Position numbers and translations under genes: made by a program. A DNA stretch of 49,912 nucleotides, taken from contig JAGVKG010000011.1 in assembly GCA_020050685.1 (NCBI GenBank), positions 1 through 49,912 on the forward strand, given 5' to 3'. This DNA is from Candidatus Obscuribacterales bacterium. Its GTDB lineage: Bacteria; Cyanobacteriota; Vampirovibrionia; Obscuribacterales; Obscuribacteraceae. Below, one piece after another: positions 1 through 10,079 of the stretch (positions are counted from its first letter, which is position 1; the number at the start of each line of letters is the position of its first letter). The notes beneath the pieces are model-generated. The model was not told the DNA's origin, ran no database searches, and worked only from the letters and a program-made list of their open reading frames with translations.

Positions 1-96
1 GTTTGCTCGCGCACAGTGTCTCTTAACCTGCGCTATGCACTGCCCTTCTTTCACCGCCGCCCATCAAGCGCTGCGCATACATACCATCTTCACTTC

Positions 97-115
97 GCAC
101 TGCTCCTCGCAGTGC
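97..115. repeat. 7-bp inverted repeat downstream of the YhaN-like gene
   Basis: GCACTGC and GCAGTGC flank a five-base loop (TCCTC), 27 bases beyond the stop codon of the minus-strand ATPase gene. It could form a hairpin at the 3' end of that transcript. It is not followed by a T-run in the minus direction, so a classical intrinsic terminator is not supported. Nothing else recognisable was seen in bases 1-141. Confidence 0.3.
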
Positions 116-141
116 TGTGTTTCGCTGGGGAAAGTCGGCTT

Positions 142-3069
142 TTATTTTCTTAGGCGGCAGAATTGCAGTTGTTCGCGTTCGCTGGCGTCTAGTTGGTTGA
201 CTAGCCATTGGTGGCGGGTGTAGTGGCAGCTAAAGATAATCACTTGATGATGTTTGAGCAAGTTGTTGATTAAGAAGCGAATCATTCTGAGAAAGCGCTC
301 GTCATCAGCTTCGGAAAATGGTTCATCCAAGATAAAGGGCAGCGAAATATTGTTTGAAAGGAAGCGCAAGAGCACCATGCGGGCAAGCCAGAACAATTGT
401 TCTTGAGCGCCAATTGAAAGCTGGCTTGATATTTGCGCTGGCTGTAATGGCTCGGTTACGCCCTTCTTGCGGGCAGTCATGCGTAGTTCCGGATCGAATT
501 GCAGGGTCTCAAAGTCAGTTTGTACTGAATCCAAAATTTGGCGCGAAATATTATTCAGGTGAGCTGACCAGTGGATATGTGTCTCGACAGAAAGTTTTTT
601 AAATGTGTCGCGTGCAAGCTCCAATGCAAATTTAGCTCGCCGGACTTTGGCCAGTTCTTGTTCGCAAGATTCCAGCTCATCCATGGAGCCAAGGTAATTG
701 TCGTCATATTCTTTCGTGGCTGAGCGCACATGAATTGCCAGCTCTTGTTGCTCCGCTTTCAAGTTGCCTTGTACTTCTCTCAACATGATTAGTTTTGAGG
801 CTGTGGAAAAATCTTGTGGTGGCGGGGCAAGCTTAGCGATTTCAGGATATTTTTCCACTGCATCGGCTAGCTTTTGCCAAACCTCGCCTTGCTGAAGTTG
901 CAAACGATCGATTAATTCCGGTAGTCGGTCGGCACTTAATTCCGATGTCGTATCTTGCTCAAAGCGTTTGATCTCAGATACTACTTGTTGCCATTGGCGA
1001 TATGAGCTGGCGGCTTGTTGATATTCTTTATAGCCTTTTTCCGGATCGGTAGGATCGGATACTTGGGCTATACGGAAATTTTCTGCCAAGTTAGCGTCAA
1101 TATCTCTGACTTCATCCAACAAGAATTGTACTTCGGCTTGCTGATGGTGCACCATGGACTTAGAGGCTGTCATGGCGCGGGCTTCTTCCAAATAACGATT
1201 AATGGACTCAGAAAGAGTAATTGCTTCTTTGGGTGATGCCGCATCGTCTGGGCGACCTGCACGTTTGAAGAATGGTGCCAGCTCAGATGTCAGTTGAGCT
1301 AAGTGATTTTTCCGTCCGGCAATGATTTGTTCTAGTAAATCCAAATCCTTAAATTGACCGGCGGCGGTTGCGTATCGTTCAATGTACCGGAGTAAAAGAT
1401 CGCCAGATTCCAGACCCGCTTTGCGAGCCAAGGCAGCCAGGTGAGCCTCTTTCTGAATAATTTGCACTTGCAAGTCTTGGGCTATTTGTACTTGCTTGGC
1501 TTCGTCTTGTTGGGCAGATTCAAGATTTTCTTTGCGAAAGTTGCGTGGGCGCGAGAGAAGCATGATGCAAAGTACAGCCAAACAAGCTGCGTGCAGCAAT
1601 AAGAGCACAACCATGATTGGATTGAAGACACTCAAGTGAAAATGCACAGTGGCAAAAGTGGCAACGGTGGTAAGCACAAAGGTCAAAATGCAAAAGAGCA
1701 AAACATTATTACGCCATGAATTCAGCTTATTCTTTTGTTCCTGCTCGATTTCCGATACTAATAAGCGTGCCCGCCATAAGAGTCGCTCAATTCCGGCATT
1801 CTGTTCTTTGATTGATTTGATTTCCGCAGCTGAGCCGTAAGCATCGTCCAGATCTTTGGCATCAAGACGAAAAAGGGCTTTGCGCACCTCGTTCAAGCTC
1901 TCTAAATCAATGCCGGCATTATCCAGGCGTTTGGTTTCTGCTTCGCGCTTTTTCTCAGCATCGTTCATTTCTTGCAAGACGGACTGCAATGTTCGGGCTA
2001 AGCCAAAAATTGTCTGTGCTTCATCGGTTGTAAACGTGGCTAAGCCTTCATAACGCTCACGCAGCTCCATGTCTTTCACATCGACTGATTTTTGCTTTGC
2101 CCGAATGTCATCAGATAGGCGTGCTCTGTCCTCAAGGCGTGATTCACGCTTGGTCCAAAGTTCTTCCACTGTTTTCAATTTATCAATTGGGAATGCTTTC
2201 CAACTTGCCAGTTCTCTTTCTTGCTGTCTCAATTCTGCCAGTCTAATTAGACGTTCTCTGGCCTTTAAAAGTCTCCCATCAATATCTGCTGCTTTAAAGC
2301 AGTAGTCTAGGTATTCGAGTGACTTGATTTCCTTTTCTGTTTGAGCAAGGTTCTCTTCGATTTGAGATAAACGTTCTAAATCATGGCGCACGTTTTCCCT
2401 TTGTTCAATGAGTTTATTTGTCTTTTGTTCTAAGTCTCTTTTTTGCATTTCGAGAGAGGCCACCAAGCGATCGGCTTTGAGCTTTTTGCCGTGATAAGGA
2501 AATCCGCTGAGTGCATCTTCAATCACACCGATGGCTTCTGCGGCAGTGGTTGATCCACCGGAAGAATCAGCAATTGATTGAATCAGACCGGCAAGCTGCC
2601 TGTCTCCTTCGAATCTGCTGTCTAACAATTGTCTTTGGCCAACAAAGCAGGTCTTCTGAAACAATTCTCGCCCCATGCCGCAAAGCATGAAACCAAGTTC
2701 GTCTTGGTTGGCACCATTGAGGTAATCTTGAGTGATTTCTCGATCGGAATTACTTAAGTCGAAAACACGCAAGGATTTTTCTTGAAAGTCACGCACTACA
2801 CGAATGGATCTGCCTTGATGATAAAGATCAGCACTTGCCTTGAAGGCATTTGTATAGAGTGGTTTGTGAGATTCCCTGTCTTTCAATTTTTCATCGGATG
2901 CTCTTTGGTGTGCCGGAAAATCATAAAGCAGAGCCAACAAGGCATCGGCAATGGTTGACTTGCCATATTCGTTTGATTCGACAACTAAATTGAGTTTGTC
3001 TGGGGCAAACTCAATGGTTGTATCGGAAAGCTTACCGAAGCCGGAAACGTTTAGGCGCTCAATCCACAT
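142..3069 (-). CDS. YhaN/SbcC-like AAA ATPase with central membrane hairpin
   Basis: A 975-residue ATPase of the Rad50/SbcC/YhaN type, probably the partner of the nuclease encoded just upstream in DNA end processing. The N-terminal half of the nucleotide-binding domain carries a Walker A-like ESNEYGKST at residues 31-39; long coiled-coil stretches follow (about 200-450 and 510-860). The C-terminal half carries an ABC-signature-like LSIGAQEQ and a Walker B LPFILDEPF. Two hydrophobic segments at about 454-474 and 482-505 sit where SbcC has its zinc hook, as in Bacillus YhaN, suggesting membrane attachment. The first Walker A residue is Glu where Gly or Ala is usual. The start overlaps the end of the nuclease gene by 11 bases, implying translational coupling. 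The family assignment is firm; the precise role is inferred. Confidence 0.85.
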   Translation of the reverse strand: MWIERLNVSGFGKLSDTTIEFAPDKLNLVVESNEYGKSTIADALLALLYDFPAHQRASDEKLKDRESHKPLYTNAFKASADLYHQGRSIRVVRDFQEKSLRVFDLSNSDREITQDYLNGANQDELGFMLCGMGRELFQKTCFVGQRQLLDSRFEGDRQLAGLIQSIADSSGGSTTAAEAIGVIEDALSGFPYHGKKLKADRLVASLEMQKRDLEQKTNKLIEQRENVRHDLERLSQIEENLAQTEKEIKSLEYLDYCFKAADIDGRLLKARERLIRLAELRQQERELASWKAFPIDKLKTVEELWTKRESRLEDRARLSDDIRAKQKSVDVKDMELRERYEGLATFTTDEAQTIFGLARTLQSVLQEMNDAEKKREAETKRLDNAGIDLESLNEVRKALFRLDAKDLDDAYGSAAEIKSIKEQNAGIERLLWRARLLVSEIEQEQKNKLNSWRNNVLLFCILTFVLTTVATFATVHFHLSVFNPIMVVLLLLHAACLAVLCIMLLSRPRNFRKENLESAQQDEAKQVQIAQDLQVQIIQKEAHLAALARKAGLESGDLLLRYIERYATAAGQFKDLDLLEQIIAGRKNHLAQLTSELAPFFKRAGRPDDAASPKEAITLSESINRYLEEARAMTASKSMVHHQQAEVQFLLDEVRDIDANLAENFRIAQVSDPTDPEKGYKEYQQAASSYRQWQQVVSEIKRFEQDTTSELSADRLPELIDRLQLQQGEVWQKLADAVEKYPEIAKLAPPPQDFSTASKLIMLREVQGNLKAEQQELAIHVRSATKEYDDNYLGSMDELESCEQELAKVRRAKFALELARDTFKKLSVETHIHWSAHLNNISRQILDSVQTDFETLQFDPELRMTARKKGVTEPLQPAQISSQLSIGAQEQLFWLARMVLLRFLSNNISLPFILDEPFSEADDERFLRMIRFLINNLLKHHQVIIFSCHYTRHQWLVNQLDASEREQLQFCRLRK

Positions 3070-4324
3070 GGCGAAGTTCCACCTTGTTTTGTTTTAGCGC
3101 GTCCAGCCCATAATAAAGTGCATCATCAATTACTTGGGCCGATGTGTAGTCGCCACTTGTGCTATCCATGCCGGCATCGGCAAGTTCGGCGTGCCGGCGC
3201 AATTGCAAGAGCGCATCAATAAATTTGCCTTCGGTTGTGCGTGGATCATAGCTTTGGCTCAAGTAATCGGGACGGGTTCTATCCTCGACGACAAAGTGCC
3301 AAAAGAAATCGCGGAAGCGCGGCTCGACATATGTGGGCTGACCGCCATGTGCATACTTTCCTTCTAGGATCAAATAAACAATATCTTGTTGCGTGCGCGC
3401 ACCACATTTGGAAAGCAAGTTGGAGATGGCATCGAGAACTTGAGTTGATGTCATGCCGGAAATGTTGAGGGTAAGCGCGATGATTTTGCGCTGGTCAAGT
3501 TCGTGTCGTTCTAATTTACATTCGACCTGGTTGCCTGCGCCTAAGCTGAGCTCGCCAATCAAGGCGTAGTGTGGGCCAGGTTCATCCAATCCACGACCAA
3601 CTAGACAGCCAGAGTAAGCCCCTAAGAGACGATCGTTTCCTTTGGCGCGTATCTCAAAATAGTCATGGTAATGACCGACAGCGCACCAGGAAAAATCCAG
3701 CTGCTCTAGTTCTTGAGCTGAAAACGGTGCGGTATGCTTTCCCGGTCTTTGTGCATCTTGGCCGTTGTAACCATCAAGCGAACCATGGAAGAGCAAGATA
3801 TTGTATAGCGCATGGTTATCTTTTGGACAGTCACCGGCTAAAAGTCTCGATGTCACAGGAACGTTATTGAGAAATGCCGAACCAGTAAAAGAAACATCTT
3901 CTCTGCCTGGATGTCCGAGTTTGACGAATGTCGGTGAAGTAATTATTTGCACGTTGGCCGGCCATAAACGCATGGCACGTGCTTTGAGAACAGTTTGATT
4001 ATAAAGTGAGTCTGTGGAGTAATAATCGTGATTGCCGGGAGCAATGATTATTGGTATGTGAGGAATTTCTTCTGAGGCCTCAATTACACGATTGATTGTC
4101 TGGCTGGTTACGGCTTCCGAATCCCAAACATCGCCCGGAATAATAATCGCATCGAGATTTCTTTCCTTGGCCAAAGTAAAACCCTTGAGCATGGCTTTGA
4201 GAATTTCACCCTTGCGCTCCAGTCGCTTTGCCGGGCTGAGTGCTAATCTTTTCGAGCCTAAAGGAGAGTCCAAATGAATGTCGGACATCTGTAGAAACGT
4301 AAATGGCTTAGGACTTTGTGACAT
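3059..4324 (-). CDS. YhaO/SbcD-like metallophosphoesterase (DNA repair nuclease family)
   Basis: A 421-residue calcineurin-like phosphoesterase. The metal-binding motifs are visible in order: SDIHLDSP near residue 14, GDVWD near 65, GNHDYY near 97, and later FHGSLDG and VGHYHD. These match the Mre11/SbcD/YhaO group, which cut DNA together with an SMC-like ATPase. The gene runs directly into the YhaN-like gene with an 11-base overlap, so the two almost certainly act together. The beta strand before SDIHLD needs the residues preceding it, so the first ATG is kept although no clear ribosome binding site precedes it. A CTGGGCACA plus TATTAT element lies about 50 bases upstream. The C-terminal 100 residues are variable and show no motif I recognise. 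Confidence 0.88.
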   Translation of the reverse strand: MSQSPKPFTFLQMSDIHLDSPLGSKRLALSPAKRLERKGEILKAMLKGFTLAKERNLDAIIIPGDVWDSEAVTSQTINRVIEASEEIPHIPIIIAPGNHDYYSTDSLYNQTVLKARAMRLWPANVQIITSPTFVKLGHPGREDVSFTGSAFLNNVPVTSRLLAGDCPKDNHALYNILLFHGSLDGYNGQDAQRPGKHTAPFSAQELEQLDFSWCAVGHYHDYFEIRAKGNDRLLGAYSGCLVGRGLDEPGPHYALIGELSLGAGNQVECKLERHELDQRKIIALTLNISGMTSTQVLDAISNLLSKCGARTQQDIVYLILEGKYAHGGQPTYVEPRFRDFFWHFVVEDRTRPDYLSQSYDPRTTEGKFIDALLQLRRHAELADAGMDSTSGDYTSAQVIDDALYYGLDALKQNKVELRHVD

Positions 4325-4375
4325 GGAGGAAGTGTCTGAGAAAGTAAGCTCGGTAATTATCTTTAAAAATAATAT

Positions 4376-4395
4376 CTATAATAGGCTGTGCCCAG
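4376..4395 (-). promoter_or_regulatory. CTGGGCACA element with TATTAT box upstream of the YhaO-like gene
   Basis: Read on the minus strand, CTGGGCACA is followed after three bases by TATTAT, placing a transcript start near 4371 and a leader of about 47 bases. The same nonamer next to a -10-like box recurs at 14056-14075 and 24267-24285, each time upstream of a minus-strand gene. Here it overlaps the short palindrome GGCTG-TGCC-CAGCC. No good -35 hexamer is visible. Confidence 0.4.
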
Positions 4396-4439
4396 CCAAC
4401 TTGCCTTTTTAACAAGGCAAAGTCTAAGCCCGCTTGGCT
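4394..4439. repeat. Nested inverted repeats between thiolase and YhaO-like genes
   Basis: An inner pair TTGCCTT (4401-4407) and AAGGCAA (4414-4420) is enclosed by an outer pair AGCCAA (4394-4399) and TTGGCT (4434-4439). A transcript of either strand could fold here. The position is downstream of the minus-strand thiolase, so a 3'-end structure is the simplest role, but no T-run follows. Confidence 0.35.
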
Positions 4440-4494
4440 TTGCTGTTCAAATAGGTGACAAATGATTATCGGCTAGTCCTGCGAGGCAAGAAAC

Positions 4495-5715
4495 CTAATC
4501 GAGACGCTCGATAATTGTCGCAGCACCTTGGCCGACACCGATGCACATGGTGGCAAGACCGTAGCGTACTCTTCGGCGCTGCATTTCGTGAACTAACGAT
4601 ACTAATAGACGAGCGCCGGATGCACCAAGTGGATGACCTAGAGCTATGGCACCGCCATTGACGTTAAGTTTAGCTTGGTCAATTCCCAGTTCATTGACGC
4701 AAGCCAAAACTTGGGCGGCAAATGCTTCATTAAGCTCGATCAAGTCGATATCATTTATGGTCAGACCGGCCCGCATCAAGGCCTTTCTCGTGGCTGGAAC
4801 CGGACCGATGCCCATAATTGCCGGATCAACGCCAGCAACTGCTGATGTGACAAAGCGTGCTAATGGTTTCAAACCAAGGCTTTCAGCCTTTTGCCTCGAC
4901 ATGATCAAAAGAGCGGCAGCACCATCATTGATACCAGAGGAATTGCCGGCAGTGACAGAACCACCTTCGCGGAAGGCCGGTTTTAGTTTGGTCAAATCCG
5001 CTATCGTGGTTTCCGCACGAGGATGTTCATCTAATTGTACGACCTTGGGATCGCCTTTTTTCTGAGGTATCGTGACTGGAATTAGCTCGGCATCATAGAG
5101 GCCGGCCTTTTGTGCTTGAGCAAATTTTTGCTGACTGCCCAAAGCAAACTCGTCTTGAGCCTCACGGCTGATTTTATATTGCTCGGCCACGTTTTCTGCT
5201 GTTTCGCCCATAGAAAAAGGGTGATACATAGAAGAAAGTTTTGAGTTGATGAAACGCCAGCCTAAAGTGGTATCAAACATCTTGATGTCACCACGGGGAT
5301 AGCTTGCCTCAGCCTTGCCCATCACAAATGGTGCGCGGCTCATTGATTCAACACCGCCGGCAATGAAAATATCACCCCAGCCGGATTGAATGGCGGCAGC
5401 TGCTTCATTTGCAGCCATCAAGCCAGATGCACAAAGACGATTGACTGTCGCACCAGCAACAGAAGTCGGCAGACCGGCAAGTAGCAGTGACATACGGGCA
5501 ACATTGCGGTTGTCTTCACCGGCTTGGTTAGCACAACCAAAAATTACATCTTCAATTTCTTCCAGATTGATTTTGCCGGCAATAGATTCGCGCTTGATCA
5601 GCTGAGAAATTGCACAAGCGGCTAAATCATCCGGGCGTACGGAAGCTAATGCTCCTGCGTATTTCCCGATTGGAGTTCGCACGCCATCGACAATTACTGC
5701 TTCTATCATATTCAT
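4495..5715 (-). CDS. Thiolase family acetyl-CoA C-acyltransferase
   Basis: A 406-residue thiolase of normal length. It should condense two acyl-CoA molecules or cleave a 3-ketoacyl-CoA. The nucleophile Cys95 lies in NRLCASG. The C-terminal catalytic pair is His361 in [14 protein letters not shown] and Cys391 in MCIGVGQG, with NEAF before them. The residue pattern resembles the acetyl-CoA acetyltransferase / 3-oxoadipyl-CoA thiolase branch, but the sequence alone does not fix the substrate. It follows the LRV-repeat gene by only 25 bases on the same strand and may share its transcript. Two AMP-forming acyl-CoA synthetases elsewhere in the window could supply CoA esters, though they are not adjacent. 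Confidence 0.93.
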   Translation of the reverse strand: MNMIEAVIVDGVRTPIGKYAGALASVRPDDLAACAISQLIKRESIAGKINLEEIEDVIFGCANQAGEDNRNVARMSLLLAGLPTSVAGATVNRLCASGLMAANEAAAAIQSGWGDIFIAGGVESMSRAPFVMGKAEASYPRGDIKMFDTTLGWRFINSKLSSMYHPFSMGETAENVAEQYKISREAQDEFALGSQQKFAQAQKAGLYDAELIPVTIPQKKGDPKVVQLDEHPRAETTIADLTKLKPAFREGGSVTAGNSSGINDGAAALLIMSRQKAESLGLKPLARFVTSAVAGVDPAIMGIGPVPATRKALMRAGLTINDIDLIELNEAFAAQVLACVNELGIDQAKLNVNGGAIALGHPLGASGARLLVSLVHEMQRRRVRYGLATMCIGVGQGAATIIERLD

Positions 5716-5740
5716 AGTCTCCGATTGGAAATTTGTTGTC

Positions 5741-7759
5741 TTAGCGTTGTGGCAATATCGGCCCGCGATCGATCCAGGACTGAGTGGATTTCGCTAAATC
5801 CAAAAGCAGCTCAGGTGGGCAGCTTGGATTGCCTGCCACGGCTTCAATTACTTCCGGTTCATTGTCTTGTGAAAGTATCTTCAATGTTTCACCATTCGTT
5901 GATCTGTTGGCTGCCAGAGCAACGCGTACTGTTCTTCTGGGGTCGGATGAAAGCTGCGTAAGTTGGCTGGTTGCTAATCGTGGGTTTGCAGCCAATTTGG
6001 TGCGCACGGTACGACTATCATCCTTAATTAGCAAGGCAATACATTCATCGGGCAAGACAGGGTTGGAAGCGACAAAGGCACGAATGGTGGGATCCTTGTC
6101 TTGTGCCAGAACGGACAAGACTGCCGGTGGGCAATTGCGATTGGTCGCCAAAAGATAACGTTGCAAGTTATTTGCATCTTCGGCAATTTTGGCCAGGATG
6201 TCTGGTTGCAGATCTCTTCTACGCAAAAGTGCAAGTTGAATGGAAGAGTCAGTACTTTGTGTGAGCTTGAGCAAAGCCCCCGGAGGGCAGGCTCTATTCA
6301 TTGTCAGAGTTGTCACCACGGCAACTGAAATGTCGTCAGCCAGAGCAGCTAAAACATGTGCAGGTACTGCACCGTTTCCGGCAATTTCCGCTCGCACTTG
6401 TTCGTCGCTGTCTGCTGCTAATTTGCCATAGACACTGCTCGGTAACTTGATATTGCTTGCCAATGTTTGTCTAACCATTAGTACGTTGTCTGCTGCTAAT
6501 TTGGCAGCTAAATCCTCAGGTAAGTTTGGATTGAGGGCTGTTGTCTTGCGCACGAGTGGTGAGCTGTCGCCAGCAAGTTTAGCCAGCAAGTCCTTGGACA
6601 AATCTTGGCGAAATGCCAAAATCTGACGCACAGCAATTTGACTGTCGTTGGCTAATTTGGCTTGCAGACCGGCATCGAGGTTGGGATTTTCTGCTACGGC
6701 TGAACGAACGGCTACTTCCGGATCGGCAGCTAAGGACGCGAGTAGCACTGGTGATGCCTTGGGGTTTTCTCCTACGGCCCAACGGACTTTGATATTACTG
6801 TCTTTCGCTAATGCGTCTAAAGAAGATTCAGGACAATTGGGGTTGAGAGCAACTTCCACTTTCACTTCCCATTGTGGATCTTGGGCAAGTTTGGTCAGAG
6901 TCTCAGCTGTTGCTTGAGGATTGCCCGCGCAAGCCTCGCGCACCGATAAGCTAACATCCTTGGCTAATTTGTCCAAAGTTTGTTTGGACAAATTTTTGTT
7001 CGCCGCGACAAATGCTCTTACACCAAGGTCACCATCTTCTGCTAATTGATCCAAGCAAGCGGAACTGAGTCTGGCTTGACGGGCAAGAAAACTGCGCACC
7101 ATGCGGTCACCCATTTTGGTTAAGCGCAGCACCACCTCTGGTGAGGCATTAGCATTACGAGCAATTGAAAGCAAAAGAAATTCCGTTTGCATCGGAGTTT
7201 CTGCAAGCTTCTTGAGTGTGGCAGCCGGCGTTCTTGGATCTGCTGCTAAGGCTTCGTAAGTTTGTGGTTGCTGATCATGGGCCAATTCTGCCAATACCGA
7301 ATCGGTAAGCGGTTTTGGATTGTGCAAAAGTGCCAGCACCACCATTTGATCATCGTCTTTAGCTAATTGCAATTTGAGATCATCCGGACAACCAGGGTTG
7401 CTAGCAAGCGCTGCTCTCACCAAGCTTGAACTATCTTTAGCCAGGACTGTGGCAGCTTGACGTGGACAGGCTGGATTTTGGGCCACTGCTAATTTGATGC
7501 GAGGCGCGGGACCTTGTTGATTCCATAATGCAAGTGATTGAGGGCGTAATGCATCTTGCAAGATTGATTTTTGGTCTGGCTTACCAGCAGCGCTTTGCGG
7601 TTGTTGACTCTGAGCTTGCAGATTTTGTGCTTGTAGCTCTTGCGCCCATGCTTGATTGGCTCCAAGTACGGAGCAAAGTACCGTGACCAAGAGAAAAAAT
7701 CTGGTAAAAGATTTGGCAAAAGATCTGGAAAACAAATTGGCATTTCGAGCCAGCTTCAT
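5741..7759 (-). CDS. Exported LRV-type (leucine-rich repeat variant) repeat protein
   Basis: A 672-residue protein with an N-terminal signal peptide: basic start, hydrophobic core [14 protein letters not shown], and a likely cut after AWA near residue 40. A low-complexity Gln/Ala linker follows, then about 22 consecutive repeats of almost constant 26-residue length. The repeat pattern is LAxD....VR..(V/L)A.NP..P...L..., which is the LRV pattern of paired alpha and 3-10 helices that builds a curved solenoid. No catalytic motif is visible, so a binding or scaffold role outside the cytoplasm is the best inference. The N-terminal iron-sulfur cysteine region of the Azotobacter LRV protein is absent. 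The start is the first ATG, just before the signal peptide. Confidence 0.8.
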   Translation of the reverse strand: MKLARNANLFSRSFAKSFTRFFLLVTVLCSVLGANQAWAQELQAQNLQAQSQQPQSAAGKPDQKSILQDALRPQSLALWNQQGPAPRIKLAVAQNPACPRQAATVLAKDSSSLVRAALASNPGCPDDLKLQLAKDDDQMVVLALLHNPKPLTDSVLAELAHDQQPQTYEALAADPRTPAATLKKLAETPMQTEFLLLSIARNANASPEVVLRLTKMGDRMVRSFLARQARLSSACLDQLAEDGDLGVRAFVAANKNLSKQTLDKLAKDVSLSVREACAGNPQATAETLTKLAQDPQWEVKVEVALNPNCPESSLDALAKDSNIKVRWAVGENPKASPVLLASLAADPEVAVRSAVAENPNLDAGLQAKLANDSQIAVRQILAFRQDLSKDLLAKLAGDSSPLVRKTTALNPNLPEDLAAKLAADNVLMVRQTLASNIKLPSSVYGKLAADSDEQVRAEIAGNGAVPAHVLAALADDISVAVVTTLTMNRACPPGALLKLTQSTDSSIQLALLRRRDLQPDILAKIAEDANNLQRYLLATNRNCPPAVLSVLAQDKDPTIRAFVASNPVLPDECIALLIKDDSRTVRTKLAANPRLATSQLTQLSSDPRRTVRVALAANRSTNGETLKILSQDNEPEVIEAVAGNPSCPPELLLDLAKSTQSWIDRGPILPQR

Positions 7760-7884
7760 GACAATCCCTCGCTAATAATTGAAACTCTTATTCTACTGTT
7801 TATTCAAACGATGACTGTCCGTTTTAGCGTTCATCTGGCATTGCCCGACCAACTTTAATTCCGCATGCCGCAAGCGCTTGGGTC

Positions 7885-7913
7885 TTGACATATAAATTAG
7901 CGACGATTAAACT
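7885..7913 (+). promoter_or_regulatory. Sigma-70-type promoter for the pseudokinase pair
   Basis: A perfect TTGACA at 7885-7890 is followed after 17 bases by TAAACT at 7908-7913. A transcript would start near 7920, about 40 bases before the ATG at 7962. This is the clearest -35/-10 pair in the window. Confidence 0.5.
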
Positions 7914-7961
7914 TGGAGACCAATTGCGTTTGCCAATACGTAAATGCAACAAGGAGTTGTA

Positions 7962-10079
7962 ATGCGGCAAGGCTCTAATCCGAGGCAGAACATCGATCTG
8001 CTGAGACTAAAGCTTTATATTCTTTGCTGGGCCTTGCTGTTTTGGTTTTTCCAATATGGCGGTGCAGCGAAGACAGTGCGAGTGGAGACTGTCGATCCAG
8101 TTAGTGGGCGGGCTCATACTGAAGTTTACCGCCAGCCTTCAATTTGCTATTTGTTCTGGTCAAAACCGCTGGACCATTATGAGGCCGAATCTTCGCCCAG
8201 CTATCATGATCGTAAATGGTACAAGGCTCCCAAAGAAATTCTTATTGTAAGTAGAGATATAAATTGGAATCAACTTTATCTTGTGCCGAGCCTTTGGGAC
8301 GTAGTTGGTATTCATCATCCAGCGCAAGAAATTCACAAGTTAGGAATATTTGTTGCTACCAAAGTTCTTCATCTGAAGTTGCCGGCTGAGGCGTTTGTTC
8401 CGCCGAAGGAAACAATTAGACTCGGAAATCTTGTCGATATTATGGCTGCTTCAACGTGGCAGGTGAGCGCATTTTTCGATCTGGTTCTACCAATTATTTT
8501 AGCCTTGCCGCTCAGTTCTCTTTTGCTGGCTGTTTTTCTTTCTGTTGGGCGATGTGCTAAATATGGATTTGTTTTTGATAAGGCGATGTCAAAAAGCCTG
8601 AGGATTCCATTGAGAATTGAGTGGGCGAAAGTCAAAATCATATTCTCAACAGTGGTTTGGTTTTTGTTTTGTTATTCATTGATATTCTTTTTGGTGGCAG
8701 CCGCCCCGGGCCCGCTTGGACAGATGATCACCAATTGGCTTGATGCTCCCATTCTAGATTCCAATCTAGTAAAGGCTAACTTGGCAGATTATCCAAATTT
8801 CCAGTTGTTTCTGGCGGCGGCAATTGCCTCCATGGTGTCTGGTATGGTGACCATGACTGCTTGTGTATTCCTTCCACAGAAAAAACATCCAGAAATTATC
8901 TTGAATCAAGACGGCATTACATTTCCATTTGAATTTTTCATTGCCACTTGCCGGCATCGTTTTAGAGCCTGGAGCGACGTGGCAGAAGTCTCATGCCAGC
9001 GGTCAAGCAATAGCGCTCAGCCTTTGGACCAACCTTCTCCGATAGAAAATATCCGAATTTCATTTCGAAGTGGTGGCATGGTAAATCTCAAAGCAAAGAG
9101 AATGTCAGAGGAACATCTAGCCAATCTCCTCATGAGCATTGATGACCTTGCCGGCGATTGTGTGATGAAAGATGGATTAGACGCTGAGGTGGGAACTGAG
9201 CACATTGTGTCGGATCATAAGATTGCCATTTCGGCGATGACATTTTTGCCGCTAGCTCAAGGTGCGGAATTAGGAGATGGCAAAGTTAGGATCATTCGTC
9301 AGCTTTCCAGTACTCCTGTTAGTGCTACGTACCTCGCGCGCGATAACTCTACTTTGCTTGTCAAACTTGTGCAAATTGCGGCAAATGCAAATCAGGAATA
9401 CTCTCTTTCGCACAATGGTTGGGCTAATCAGCTTGAACAGCTTAAAGGGTTAAAGCATCATAGTTTGATTAACGAAATAACTGTGCTTGAGCAAGCAAAC
9501 AATATTTTTGCCGTTTTTGAAAATAAGCCGGGGAAATCGTTAAGAGCATACATAGACCTGAACGGTAGGAGATCTGCTTTGATTGCTCTTGCTATTGCTC
9601 TTAAGGTTTGTGATGCTCTTGAATATTTGCACGATCAGAGCCCGCCCATGGTGCATGGTGGCGTGAGTCCTGACAATGTCATTCTCGGAAATGACGGCGA
9701 AATCTATTTGTTTGCTTTCGGCCGTGAACATGAATTCGTAGAAGAGGCATGTAAGACATTATGGGGAGATCTCGGCTTCCGCGCGCCGGAGCAAATATAT
9801 GGATCTGCCTCTCCTCAAACAGATATTTTCGGTCTTGGAGCACTGTTGTCCTATCTTGTCTATGGTAAACAACCTAATGCTTTTGCTATGAATCCGGAAA
9901 GGAAGCAGCAAGTAAACCCGGTTGATCAACAAGTGCTTGCACTTATAGAAAAATGTACAGCCTATAAAACCGAGGATAGATACCAGACTATTGGCGAGGT
10001 GAAATTGGATTTGACGACAATTCATCAGAAGCTGAAGAACGCATACGTCAGATCAAGCCGAGTAGATTATGCAAAATAA
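7962..10079 (+). CDS. Membrane protein with C-terminal kinase-like domain lacking catalytic Asp residues
   Basis: A 705-residue protein starting at the ATG preceded by AAGGAG six bases upstream; an in-frame ATG at 7944 has no such site. Hydrophobic segments lie at about 16-34, 171-197, 223-248 and 281-304. A soluble region follows, then a protein-kinase fold from about 441 to 691. The beta-3 lysine is present (LLVKL, K468) and the RAPEQ and TDIFGLG motifs are kept. The catalytic loop reads HGGVSPDN where HRDLKPEN is expected, and the DFG position reads AFG. Both key aspartates are therefore missing, so this looks like a pseudokinase or ligand-binding signalling domain. The next gene, of the same architecture, overlaps it by 11 bases. 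Confidence 0.82.
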   Translation: MRQGSNPRQNIDLLRLKLYILCWALLFWFFQYGGAAKTVRVETVDPVSGRAHTEVYRQPSICYLFWSKPLDHYEAESSPSYHDRKWYKAPKEILIVSRDINWNQLYLVPSLWDVVGIHHPAQEIHKLGIFVATKVLHLKLPAEAFVPPKETIRLGNLVDIMAASTWQVSAFFDLVLPIILALPLSSLLLAVFLSVGRCAKYGFVFDKAMSKSLRIPLRIEWAKVKIIFSTVVWFLFCYSLIFFLVAAAPGPLGQMITNWLDAPILDSNLVKANLADYPNFQLFLAAAIASMVSGMVTMTACVFLPQKKHPEIILNQDGITFPFEFFIATCRHRFRAWSDVAEVSCQRSSNSAQPLDQPSPIENIRISFRSGGMVNLKAKRMSEEHLANLLMSIDDLAGDCVMKDGLDAEVGTEHIVSDHKIAISAMTFLPLAQGAELGDGKVRIIRQLSSTPVSATYLARDNSTLLVKLVQIAANANQEYSLSHNGWANQLEQLKGLKHHSLINEITVLEQANNIFAVFENKPGKSLRAYIDLNGRRSALIALAIALKVCDALEYLHDQSPPMVHGGVSPDNVILGNDGEIYLFAFGREHEFVEEACKTLWGDLGFRAPEQIYGSASPQTDIFGLGALLSYLVYGKQPNAFAMNPERKQQVNPVDQQVLALIEKCTAYKTEDRYQTIGEVKLDLTTIHQKLKNAYVRSSRVDYAK

